A stretch of DNA of 64,000 nucleotides from Impatiens glandulifera (Eukaryota > Streptophyta > Magnoliopsida > Ericales > Balsaminaceae): positions 53,627,113 through 53,691,112 of the forward strand of contig NC_061866.1 in the NCBI RefSeq assembly GCF_907164915.1, given 5' to 3'. This document shows, one piece after another, positions 45,962 through 58,082 of the stretch (within the stretch, counting starts at the first letter, position 1; each line of letters begins with the position of its first letter). The notes beneath the pieces were generated by a model that saw only the letters and a program-made list of their open reading frames with translations, had not been told where the DNA came from and ran no database searches. The translations under genes were made by a program, and so were the position numbers.

Positions 45962-46239
45962 TACATAATTTAATTTAATTAGCTTGTTTGAAAACACAAC
46001 TAATAATAATCATAATAGTCTCAAATTTTGTTTATTTTCTTTTATTTTGTTTTAAGTGTAGTATATGATTACTTGCATTCATCTCTCAACAACTTTCAAT
46101 TATATTATCTTTACTTTTACAAATGTAATAAGATTAGATGAATATAAAGAAATAAATAGCTAATTAAATGAATTGTAAGCATAATTGGAAGGAAGAGAAG
46201 TTGATCGATCCGGTCAGTCAAATGATGATGGTGTAGGAT

Positions 46240-46864
46240 TAGGCATAAAAAAATTTCGGGTTCGACCCAACCTAAATTTGCTCCGAAAAAATCGGGTCTT
46301 CAAATTACCTGAAATATCGGTTCGGAACCGATGGTACCCGAACCGGACCCAATTTTTAATTTTTTTTTACTTATTTAACTAATTTTAACATATTTTTATA
46401 TTGGTAGTTTTTACCTATATTTTAAACTTAATTTAGATAAATTCAAAATTTTAATATTTTAAATTATTGAATGATAAAAAAAAATTGATGTAGTATTAAG
46501 CTTTGAAAAAATATTTAATAAAAAAATTATAAAATATTATATAAAATAAAATAAAACAAACAGTATTAATATTATATAATATATATATAAATAATATTTA
46601 ATATATACATATATTTAAAAATTCGACTATCCTATTATATATCTCTTCTTCCCGTGGAATTGAATATTTACATTCAGAATCTTTGTATTTTTAATTACTA
46701 AATCGGTACTTGGAACAAACTCGAAATCTATCAGTTCCGACCTGAAATTTATCAGTTCCGACCCGAAATTACTCGGAACCAAAAATCAAATTAATTATCC
46801 GAACTGAATGGTTCAGTACCTTCGGATACCCGACCCGGCGGAACATTGGCATGCCGCATGCCTA
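46240..46864. mobile_element. non-autonomous hAT-like element, TSD TGTAGGAT
   Basis: The element starts TAGGCATA and ends GCATGCCTA, flanked by TGTAGGAT at 46232-46239 and 46865-46872. The uninterrupted paralogous site TGTAGAAT lies near 43307. Subterminal blocks repeat CCGAACCGG and TCGGGT-type motifs on both sides of an AT-rich core, the same style as the element at 1216. No coding sequence. Confidence 0.88.
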
Positions 46865-47311
46865 TGTAGGATAATAAATTGCGAGGTACTAGTGAAGTAA
46901 TAAGAGACAGATAAAGGCTGCTTAGACTAAACAAGAAAGTACTTGAATAAAGAGAAATTAAATAAGGTGAGGGAGGTTAGAATTCATAAATAATAAATTT
47001 TACAAATAATATTAAAAGTAGGAAGCATATCAAAATGAGAAAATTTAATTATATATATAATGTATTTGAACAATTAGTTATTACCTCCATTTAGATAAGG
47101 ATTTTGATAAGGCTAAATGAATTTTACCATACACATCAAATCGATGGATGTGATACAAATTACAAATGAAATATAAATATATGTGAACATTCCCTCTCTC
47201 TCAAACCGGTGAGGTGATTGAGTATGCATTTGTTTCAAAAAATCTGACTTCTCTCAAACATATTAGTGTCGGCCCAAATCGTCCACACTTTTCAATAAAT
47301 CTAAGAGTTTA

Positions 47312-48353
47312 TTATTATTATTATTATTATTATAAAACTTTTAAAGAAGATGGAGGAGAAACGGTGACAAAAGTTGAATGAGTTAATGTAACACAACTAA
47401 CACAATCTAATTTTAGGTTGTCAATATTTTAATTTTATTAAGGTTTTTCGGTAAAAGATTTGATCTAGATAAAGTTACTATAATAATAATAATAAAATTA
47501 CAAATATTTTAATACATAAATACTAATTTTTATTAATACATAAATAAAAAATTAAATAAATACTAATTTTATAAATCAATACTATTATAATTTAAATATT
47601 ATATGAGATAATATAATATATTATAATTTTATTTATACTGTGTAAATATTTTTATTTAATAAAAAATATTTAAATAAAATAAATTTTATAAGATAATAAC
47701 AAAAAATTATTAATATTATTGATATTAATATTATTATTAATAATATTATTAATATTATTATTAATATTATTAATATTAATATTATTATTAATATTATTAT
47801 TAATATTATTAATAATATTATTAATAATATTAATATTAATATTATTATTATTATTTTTATTATTAATATTAATATTAATATTATTAATATTATTATTATT
47901 ATTATTAATATTAATATTAATATTAATATTATTAATATTATTAATATTAATATTATTATTATTAATATTATTAATAATATTATTAATATTATTATTATTA
48001 ATATTATTATTATTATTATTAATATTATTATTATTATTAATATTATTATTATTAATATTATTATTATTATTATTAATATTATTAATATTATTATTAATAT
48101 TATTATTAATATTATTATTATTATTAATATTATTAATATTATTATTATTATTATTATTATTTTTTTTTTAATATTATTATTAATATTATTAATATTATTA
48201 TTATTATTAATATTATTTTTTTTTTAATATTATTATTAATATTAATATTATTATTATTATTATTATTAATATTATTATTAATATTATTAATATTATTATT
48301 ATTATTAATATTATTATTATTATTATTATTATTATTTCTATTAATATTATTAA

Positions 48354-48384
<31 letters not shown>

Positions 48385-49265
48385 ATTATTATTATTATTA
48401 TTTCTATTAATATTATTAATATTATTAATTCTATTAATATTATTAATATTATTAATATTGTTAATATTATTAATATTGTTAATATTATTAATATTGTTAA
48501 TATTATTAATATTGTTATTATTATTAATATTATTAATATTATTATTATTATTAATATTATTAATATTATTAATATTATTAATATTATTAATATTATTAAT
48601 ATTATTATTATTAATATTATTAATATTATTATTATTATTAATATTATTAATATTATTAATAATAATATTATTATTAATATTAATATTATTATTAATAATA
48701 TTATTATTAATATTAATATTATTATTAATATTAATATTCTTATTATTATAAAACTTTTAAAGAAGATGGAGGAGTACCGCGTTTAAGTCTCGAGATTTTA
48801 TTAAAGTAAAACCGTTCTAGATTGATCGACTGAGTCTACAATAAACAAAACCTAATAATAATAATAATTATAAAATAATACTAATATTAATATTAATAAT
48901 AACAATAAAATTATAAATATTTTAATATTAATTTTTATTAATACATAAATAAAAAATTAAATAAATATTAATTTTATAAATCAATACTATTATAATTTAA
49001 ATATTATATAAGATAATATAATATATTATAATTTTATTTATACTGTGTATATATTTTTATTTAATATAAAATATTTAAATGAAATAAATTTTATAAGATA
49101 ATAACAAAAAATTATTAGAATATTATTAATATTAATATTATTATTATTAGTATTAGTATTATTAATATTAATATTAGTATTATTATTATTAGTATTAATA
49201 TTAGTATTATTATTATTATTAGTATTACTATTATTAATATTAGTATTATTATTATTAATATTATC
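47312..49265. repeat. tandemly duplicated block with kilobase-long TTA/ATT arrays
   Basis: The main array (about 47705-48750) consists almost only of A and T in ATT, TTA and AATATT triplet patterns with rare G or C. A second, shorter array is at 49115-49262. The DNA before each array is duplicated: 47480-47700 matches 48880-49115, and the marker AAAACTTTTAAAGAAGATGGAGGAG (25 bp, key part AAGAAGATGGAGG) occurs at both 47335 and 48750. Period is about 1.41 kb. Leu/Ile-rich frames inside are artefacts of the triplet repeat. Confidence 0.85.
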
Positions 49266-50990
49266 TTGGCGTGAGTAGAATTTATTATATTTTTAATATA
49301 AAAAAATGATTCAGTTCAGTTTGAGTAAAAACTAAAAAAAATATTAATTTGTTAGATTATATATTTCAATTATTAATTTTGTTAAAAAAATATATTTATT
49401 AGGTCTCTTTTTTCTTTAAGTAAAAAAGCATTAACATATATATTATATAGTTATTTTTTTTATTTTTTTTAATATTTGTAGTTCATGCACATAGCGTCCA
49501 TCTTTATAAGAACTCTCCAGACCCAGATACATCATACATCAGTGACTGAAGCCCAATTAACAATAAAATTATATAAATAATATTGCAACATCAAGAGTCT
49601 AGACTATATTACCATTTAAACATTTAATCTCAAATAATTCTTAATTAATGAAGATTAATACAAATCACATTTTTTACTCATGATGTTACTATTATAACAA
49701 ATATGGGTTAAGACTCCACAAACAAGGACGAAGCTTATTATGAATTTTGCAAGTACATTATTTTCTTATGAAGACGACAAACACGGCGGGAAAGAACACA
49801 AGCAAGGATATGGATCTTGTTTCAATCTCATGTATACATCATAAATATGGTCGACAATGACATTTGCGATCAATCATCAATAGCATGTTGTGGTTGATTT
49901 TTCAAAAAGAGATTCTCAAAATAATAAGACCAAGTGAATAAAACAATAACCGAAAGAGAACCATCCAACTAAACTAAAAATAGTTTAATTGATTACAAGT
50001 AGGAATATGGATTTGGTTACTTTTTTGCTTGTATGCATATGCTAATATGATTTTGTTTCTCAAATATATGTTTAATGTCCTCATGACGTGTCTACATATA
50101 TGTATTCAGAGTCCAGTCCAGACATCCTGACACTGAGTAGTCCATGTTAAATTTCTTGGCCCACAATATTGGATTAATTATTATATATATAAAAATGGTA
50201 ACCAAAACAAAAATTAAAGCTAACCACTTCCAAGATATTATATTTTACAATTGTTTCATATATACTAGGTTTTATTGAATCCAGCTTCACAATATTTGTA
50301 GATAGTCGGTTAAATACAAACACAATTTCTTGAATAAAGTTCACTAAAAATAAAGAATTAAAATAAAATAAAATTAAGAGACCAAATGCAAGTACATGGA
50401 ACATGTCTATGGCAAGCTCACTTAGAGGTTGGAATCATGCCATAGTTGGAAGAAACAAAGATACAATAAGTAAAACGAAGAATCAAATAAGGAAAAATAA
50501 CATTTGATTAAAAATAAATAAAAATAGAAGAGAGAGAGAAAAGGTACGGTAATTGTCCTTTACCATGGCAGTAATATTGATTAAAACTTCATAAGCCACC
50601 ACCAAATATCGTCGTTTCTTTTTGGCTACATATAAAAAAAAATAAAGATCGTTGTTTCTTATTTTGTGTCCTTCAATTCACTATATATATAATCTTTTTT
50701 TTTAAATAAATAAACTGTAAGGAATAAGGACTGGACGGGAATGACATGTTACCATCATTCATTGATAAACTAACCTCCCTCCTATGACAAATATAATTAA
50801 TTTGAATAATAATTATCATATTAATTAAATTCATTCTAACTTCCTCTAGACAAAATGGTGGCCGGCTAGGACAGCTCCTTTAACCTACTTCTCATTCTCA
50901 TCCCCTTTTTGTTCATTACCCCCATTTCAATCTTTATTTATTTTCTTCGTTATATTATATATGTAATATAATATAATATGCCCTTCAATA
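49266..50990. other. intergenic, SCL32 upstream region
   Basis: AT-rich spacer without recognisable genes or element ends. It contains the CT-rich leader (TCTCCCTCTCTCTCTAG near 51035) of the next gene at its far right. Confidence 0.5.
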
Positions 50991-51290
50991 TACCTGCAAG
51001 AAAATTAAATTGCCCATCTCCATCTCAATCTCCCTCTCTCTCTAGAATCAAAATCAAGATCTCCCGAAGTCTCATGGCCTCATGTTATATTAATACATCT
51101 CCGACCAGATAAAACCCTAGCCCTTTCAATCCGTTCAGCCAATACCATCCATACATCTGTATATTCTTTCTTCATGATGAAATCGATCATCTTTAAGTAG
51201 TTAGCTAGATATATATATATATATCAAATGAAACAAAAAAACTAATCTTTTTTTTTTTTTTTCCTAGATAGCTAGCTAGTAAAAGCAATA

Positions 51291-52654
51291 ATGAAGGCAG
51301 ATCTGATTCGAGAAAGCACTTCTGTTGATCAAAACCCTAATGTTTTGAACAGCCAGCAGAATTCTCTGTCGGGTGCCCTTAGAGGATGCCTTGGTAACCT
51401 AGACGCCGCTTGCATAGAGAAGCTCCTACTCCATTGCGCAAGTGCCTTGGAGAGAAACGACGTCACTTTGGCTCAACAAGTCATGTGGGTTCTTAACAAC
51501 GTGGCTTCTTCTACCGGTGACCCTAACCAAAGACTCACATCATATTTCTTAAGGGCACTTGTCTCCCGTGCAACTAGGGTTTGTCCAACCGCCATGAATT
51601 ATTTCGACACTGCTACATGTGGGGGGATTCAAAGGAGGCTGATGTCGGTAACTGAATTGGCAGGATATGTTGACCTCATCCCTTGGCACAGGTTTGTTCA
51701 ATTATATAACTAAATAATTAATATTATTGTTGTAGTAGTAATAAAGCTTATAATATAATATTTTCGAACAGGTTTGGCTTTTGTGTTTCTAACAGTGCCA
51801 TATTCAAGGCTGTTGAAGGATGTCATAGAGTTCATATTTTGGATTTTAGCATCACTCATTGCATGCAGTGGCCTACTTTGATTGATGCATTGGCGAAGCG
51901 GCCCGAGGGGCCACCTTCGCTATGCATCACCGTGCCGTCGTGGAGACCTCCTGTCCCACCATCGCTGAATGTGTCCATCGAAGAAGTTGGCATGCGGTTG
52001 GCGAATTTTGCCAAATTTAGAGACGTTCCTTTCGAATTCAAGGTCATTGAATTCTCCAGTAGTTCAATGTTGAATCTCAAGACTTTGAATCTCATTAGAG
52101 ACGACGAGGCTTTAGTAATCAACTGCCAGAATTGGTTGCGGTACTTGCTTGACGAGGAAAACGAGATGATTAATGCTTCGTCGTATCGAGATTCATTCCT
52201 GGAAATAGTGAAGGATTTGAACCCGAGAATGGTGGTGGTGGTGGACGAAGATTCGGATATGAACTCGCCTAGTCTTTGCTCGAGGATCACGACGGGGTTT
52301 AATTATCTTTGGATACCCTTTGATGCATTGGAAACATTCTTGCCAAAGGAGAGCCGTCAAAGGATAGAATATGAAGCGGACATGGGCCATAAGATCGAGA
52401 ACATTGTGGGGTTTGAAGGGATACAAAGGATTGAAAGGTTAGAGTCGGGGATGAAACTATCGCAAAGAATGAAAAAAGTAGGGTTTGGGAGCGTTGGGTT
52501 CGATGAAGAAACGGTGAGGGAAGTCAAGTCGTTGCTAGATGAGCATGCGAGTGGATGGGGAATGAAGAAGGATGAAGACGATGTGTTGGTGTTAACATGG
52601 AAAGGTCACAATTCGGTTTACGCCACAGCTTGGGTCCCAAATATTAGTGGCTAG
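51291..52654 (+). CDS. SCL32: GRAS transcription regulator, SCARECROW-LIKE 32 type (2 exons)
   Basis: Exons 51291-51691 and 51772-52654 encode 427 residues. After a short N-terminus (ALRGCLGNLDAACIEKLLLH) come the first leucine-rich repeat region (about 40-130), the VHIID-type core VHILDFSITHCMQWP (about 155-169), the PFYRE-like middle and a SAW ending with TWKGHNSVYATAWVPN. Short N-terminus, total length and LRGCLGNLDAACIEKLL closely match the SCL32 subfamily. GRAS proteins act in the nucleus as transcriptional regulators; target genes here are unknown. No miR171 site was seen. The intron between the LHRI and VHIID parts is short (80 bp) and splits an Arg codon. Confidence 0.92.
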
Positions 52655-52699
52655 CTAGCTAGGTTTAATTAGGGTTTAGGTTTGTTGTTTCTAGCTAAT

Positions 52700-55580
52700 T
52701 AATGTAGTATACTATGCAGTTTTGATTATAATTGGGTTTAATTAGAAATTAACTAGAAGCTTTAAATTATGTTTAACATGTTCTCATCAACATTAAAGTC
52801 AATGCATGTCGGTTTTTTAGAATTTTGTTGATTAATAGTGAGTAACTAGGTTGTTTGGGATGGAATTAATGAATGGTAATGAAACTTGATCTAGTTGTCA
52901 TATTGTACATATCAACAACGGGCATCGATCTATAACTGTAAAAGTAAGAAGGGAATAAATTTGTCGTCTTATGTAGTGGTCCAGTTCATGGGCAGGCAGC
53001 GATAGAACAATGCTTCTTCCTTTTTGCTTAATTTGTTCAAAAGGCTGCAAAATATGTGTAGATCGGGAACACCAGACAAAAAGGGACATGGATTAATTCA
53101 GATGATATAATATATAAATATATAATGCAACCTTTAGATTTGGCATGACATTTTTTTTAATTGCTTATTAACCGAAAAATAACTGAAAGTTTAATGATAA
53201 TTTCATATGGCTCTGAATAAATGGTATAGAATTATTTATTCGGTTTGTTTTACCTCAACCCTTATCGTTTATGAAATAAGATTAGTTTGATTTTGGAGTA
53301 ACTCTTAACAATATATATATATATATAGTCCTCGGTTCGAGCTCATCAGATGACAAATCTCGTTAAATTGGTTGAGTGTTTTTACGGGTTATATGTTTAA
53401 CCCGCGGGAATTAGTCGCATTCGGTAAAAAATGCGGACTCAACGTTGATAAAAAAAAATTGAGCATTTTAGTTTTTTAAATTCTTCATACAATTTGATAT
53501 CTATAAGATCATTTTAATTTTGTATTATTTATAATTAATTGATAATTAAAACATTTTAGAGTGTTTTTTACAAATTTTCTTTTAAGAAGAAACAAATATA
53601 TTAAAATGTGAAGACTGGCCTCATACAACACCATGCAAACAACCCAAAATAAAACTACATGAAACCAAAAAAATATTATACACATAACTAACATAAATAA
53701 AGGATAAATCGAAACAACACAAAAAAAAAGAATATAGCAGCTTGAAAGATTCCAAGATATTGTGATCGGCTACGTGGTGTGCTCTTCCTATTAATATAAA
53801 TCAAGACCTGTGCGATGCGTATCAAACTAATTATAACCAAAATCCCGGGTTAAACTATGAATGTCTAAATTGAAGTGTGGATTAATGATGTGGGGATTAA
53901 TCTCTAAACCCAGATTAGTACCACTAAATTTATAAATTTTATTTGTGTTAGCATACAAATATAATCAATTACCGGTCAAATTAGTCAGCTTTGGTTTAAA
54001 CAGGTAAAAACCACCCCCAAAACAATTCAAATTGTGGAGCAACAACTTTTCTAATCCTAACCTAGTTAGAAATGTATGCTGAAGGAGTGGTCCAAGGTCT
54101 CTTAATTAATCTTCAAAACAAGATAAAAAAATCATTTTAACTTTTAGTGAGTTTCTCTCTTGAAATTTAAATTGGAGATAGGACCACATATCCTATACCT
54201 TTAATTTGATGAATGGTCATATTTCAATCTGAAATAGTGCAGCTACCTATATATATATATATTGTATAAAATTATATTATTAGAATATCGAGCCATAGGT
54301 GGACTGCATGCGTGCCATGCATGCATGATGCAGATAGAGTGATATTGCTATCTAAAATCTATCCATTGGTCCAAACTTGTCACCAATTCAAGTCAATTCC
54401 CCCCAAATTGGGAATTAATTTAATTGCTTAATGCATGTTTTTCTTCTAAAGCTAGCCCACATTTTGACTTTTAGGTTATTTATGATCCATCTAGACATTT
54501 TTCATTTTCATATTATCATGTGACCTGTTGTTGAGGGAAGAAGCAGCAAGCTGTCTAGGCAGGCCTGACCGCAAGTATGGCTGGCCCATAACAAAATTAT
54601 TATTTGTTTTAAGTGATTGGGCTGCATAGCTAGGGTGGGCTAACCATGTGCTCGGCCGTGGGACACTGTGTCTAAGAACATTAATTATTGAAAATAAAAG
54701 AAAACAAAATACTTTCAGAATTGTCATTTATGTTCTATATTATCAATATAAATAGCCATAAAAAAAAATTCAGAGACTCGAATATTCCCCCGAAAATTAG
54801 TTATCTTAAGTTACCCGAAAGTAATTAATGACAAGGAACCAATTTTTTTTAAGAATATGTTTGTTTTACAATTGCTATATAAATTAACATTTTTTCAATA
54901 AGAATTAATTTGTTTAATAAATTAACTTTTCTAAAATAAGATTATAACATCAAATAAATATTACTGATCACTAACTCATCCGGAGAAAATAAAATATTTA
55001 TAAAAAATTAAGATAATATTTAAAAGATTTTTTATTAAAAAAGTTACAATTTTTTGTAAGTATTTATATAAAAAGATGTCCCTATTTTTTTCGGTTCCAG
55101 TTTTCCATGTATCCAATGGGTCTATATACGAGTGCCCAACTCCAATCGATCCGACCAATTTTGACCTTAAATTTTTTGTTTCGGATTTACTCGAGGCAAT
55201 AAGAGAGGGGCGGTCGGTACTCAACCCGATGATTATCAGTTGTTGTGCCTAATAGTTATCTTGTGTATCTCTGTGGAGAAATTTCATGTGGTGTAAGGAA
55301 GGACTCTGACTTATCTTCCCTTTAAGTTTTTATCATTTTTACTATATAAAATAAAATGATGTTATGTTATTTTATTTTGTAAGAAAATAATTTGTTAATA
55401 ATTAATTTAAATTTATGTTGAGAAAAAATTATAAAATATGCAAGTGTAAACTTTTAATTTTGTGAAAATTGATGTGATCCCTTCTTGCACTAGAGGTCAA
55501 TGTCTAATTTATATATAAATACAATCTTTACTATGGATCTAGGATATGTTGAGATCAAATTTAGTCTAAAAAACAATGTA
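52700..55580. other. intergenic with a SINE-like fragment
   Basis: No gene is supported. At 53325-53460 a fragment holds GGTTCGAGCTC, resembling an RNA polymerase III B box, and ends in an A-run (53450-53458); an A box and clear target repeat are missing, so it may be a truncated SINE. A minus-strand frame at 54491-54727 matches nothing I know. Confidence 0.45.
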
Positions 55581-55591
55581 TTACTAACAAG

Positions 55592-56197
55592 CAGGGACGG
55601 ATCATTCAAGGGTTAGGATGGGCTTAAGCCCAGCCCTACCTTACCCGTGTAAAAAAATTTATATATAGAGAGAGGGGTTAGAATGAGAGAGCAATAAGAT
55701 AAAATATATTTAAATTCAGTCCTACATGTCTAATTTAATTTTTTAACATAGATAGAGGGTTAAGCATTAGAGAGATGATAGAGAGTTATATAGGTCTGTT
55801 TGATTATGGATAATTTTTGGGTTGAAATAAAGAGGTTGTGATGAGTTTAAATAATTATTTTTTAAAGCTTGTTTGATATGCTTATTTAAGTGTTTTTACA
55901 ATTGATGAGTATTTGTTATTTCCCAATTTATTATTTTGTTTATATTCAAATAATATTTTTCAACCAATAATTATTATTTTTAAATATTTAATAAGGGGCA
56001 GATCTATTTTAGGGAGTCCATCCCGAAAATATATATCTATATTACTGTAAAAAAGTGATATGACGCTATGATTTCTTGTTTTTTTAATTTAATTCATTAT
56101 TTAAATTTTAAATGGGCAAAATTTATGTTAATGTTTTAAGTTTATCTCATTTTTTATTCTTAAGTTCACCTAACTCAATTTTTTAGATCCGTCCCTG
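55592..56197. mobile_element. non-autonomous hAT-like element, TSD CTAACAAG
   Basis: The ends CAGGGACGGATC and GATCCGTCCCTG are perfect 12-bp inverted repeats, flanked by CTAACAAG at 55584-55591 and 56198-56205. The 606-bp interior is AT-rich and shows no transposase. Perfect termini and TSD suggest a relatively young insertion. Confidence 0.93.
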
Positions 56198-56241
56198 CTA
56201 ACAAGTTTGCGTATATCTTAATTTAAAAAATATATATAGAT

Positions 56242-57890
56242 GTTAAAAAATTTCAGTCACAAAAGTAATAATATAATACTACTATTTTTTATCTTAATAT
56301 ATATAATAATACAGTGTAAGACACTAATTAATCAATAGTTTTTATGTGTGAAATTGTATGTGTTGTCTTGCCTGTTATTGACACATACAATAATAAGAAT
56401 GAAAGTTTCGTCCCAATGTTGATTTAAACTATGTTAGTATAAATATTATATTGACCTTCCTACTAAAGTTGACTCAGTATAATCCTTCCCTTAGACTAAA
56501 CCAGAAAATTCCAAATATGTTAATAGATTTCATTATAACATTTTTAATTAATTACCTAACTAGCTGAGACTTATTGAGAAGAAAATGTATCAAAGAGAAC
56601 TAAGTTGATTTTAAGGACAAGTGGAGAAACATGACCAGATACTAAATAAATTCTTCATTATCGCATTCTTGTAATTAAGAGGTTAAAAAAATTCAATCAC
56701 AAAAGTAATAATATAATATTATTATTTTTTTTCTTAATATATATAATAACTGTATTAATCAATATAGGGCAAGACACTAATTAACCAATAGTTTTTATGT
56801 GTGAAATTGTATGTGATGTCGTGCCTGTTACTGACACTTACAATAATAAGAATGAAAATTTCACTGCAATGTTGATTTAAACCTTGTTAGTATAAATATT
56901 ATATTGATTTTTACTAAAGTTGACTCAGTGTAGTCTTTCCCAGGGACTAAACCAGAAAATTCCAAATATGTTAATAAATTTCATTATGACATTTTTAATT
57001 AATTGTCTAACTAGCTGGGACTTGTTGAGAAGAAAATGTATCAAACAGAACTAAGGTTGTTTATAAGGACAAGTGGAAAAACATGAGCAGACTAAATGAA
57101 TTCTTCATTATCACATTCTTGTAATTAAGAGGTTAAAAAATTTCAGTCACAAAAGTAATAATATAATACTACTATTTTTTGTCTTAATATATATAATAAC
57201 TATTAATCCATTAGTGCAAGACACTAATTAACCAATAATTTTTATGTGTGAAATTGTATGTGATATCGTGCCTGTTATTGACACTTACAATAATAAAAAT
57301 TGAAATTTCGCCCCGCAATATTGATTTAGATCATGTTAGTATAAATATTATATATTGATATTCTTACTAAAGTTGATTCAGTGTATTCATTCCCTTGGAC
57401 TAAACCATAAAATTTCAAATATGTTAATAGATTTCATTATAACATTTTTAATTAATTACAACTAACTGGGACTTGTTGAGAGAAAAATATATCAAAGAGA
57501 ACTAGGGTTAATTTTAAGGATAAATGGAGAAACGTTACCAGATACTGAATGAAGGTTAATTTTAAGGATAAATGGAGAAATATGACCAAATACTGAATGA
57601 ATTTTCATTATGAGAGTTCTATGTGTCATTCTTGTAATTAAGAGGTTAAAAAATTTCAGTCACAAAAATAATAATTTAATACTACTACTTTTTTTTCTTA
57701 ATAATAATTGTATTAATCCATTAGTTACTAACTAATAATTTTTGTGTGAAATTATATGTGCTCTTGTGAAATTATATGTGCCCGTCGTGTGTCTGTTACG
57801 GATTAAAGTTAGAATCAGGGTAATCATTCGTTTGTACTGAACTAGAAAATTTTAAATATTATAATAAATTTTTATAATATTTTTGTTTAA
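56242..57890. repeat. four-copy tandem array, about 440-510 bp period
   Basis: Copies start at about 56242, 56682, 57132 and 57644 with GTTAAAAAATTTCAGTCAC. Each contains a TTTTTATGTGTGAAATTGTATG block, an AACTAGCTGGGACTTGTTGAG-like block and a closing ATTCTTCATTAT..GTAATTAAGAGG. The third copy is longer because of an internal duplication near 57505-57600; the fourth is truncated. No coding potential. Confidence 0.85.
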
Positions 57891-58082
57891 GGATAGTGTA
57901 TATATTTGTCACGAAATAGTATATATATATATATTATAATATTTTTAAGGATGGTGTATATATTTGTCATGAAATAGTATATATAATATTTGTAAGGATG
58001 GTGTATATATTTGTTACGAAATGGTATATATATAATATTTTTAAGGATGATGTATATTTGTCACGAAATGATATATATAATG
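57891..58082. repeat. minisatellite, about 50-bp unit, four copies
   Basis: The units read TAAGGATGGTGTATATATTTGTCACGAAATAGTATATATAATATTTT-like, repeated four times with shortening at the fourth. It directly follows the larger tandem array and shares a boundary with its last truncated copy. Confidence 0.8.

Larger units (their letters stand above)
45235..46985 (-). pseudogene. broken duplicate of the formin 3' UTR / DUF1218 3' end
   Basis: The segments 45250-45378, 45962-46239 and 46865-46980 match 42955-43080, 43080-43306 and 43307-43420 in order. That covers the formin 3' flank and the C-terminal coding end of the DUF1218 gene. Insertions at 45379-45961 and 46240-46864, each flanked by 8-bp repeats, split the copy. 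Substitutions and indels destroy the DUF1218 reading frame. Confidence 0.8.

Noticed and set aside
47719..48171. Long Leu/Ile-only open frames (also 48458-48751).
   Set aside because: They are translations of the ATT/TTA repeat array, have no normal amino-acid composition and no family likeness.
53325..53460. Possible tRNA gene because of GGTTCGAGCTC.
   Set aside because: No A box and no cloverleaf arms upstream, which is a TA tract; at best a truncated SINE.
54491..54727. 78-codon minus-strand frame.
   Set aside because: No family likeness and no conserved gene context.
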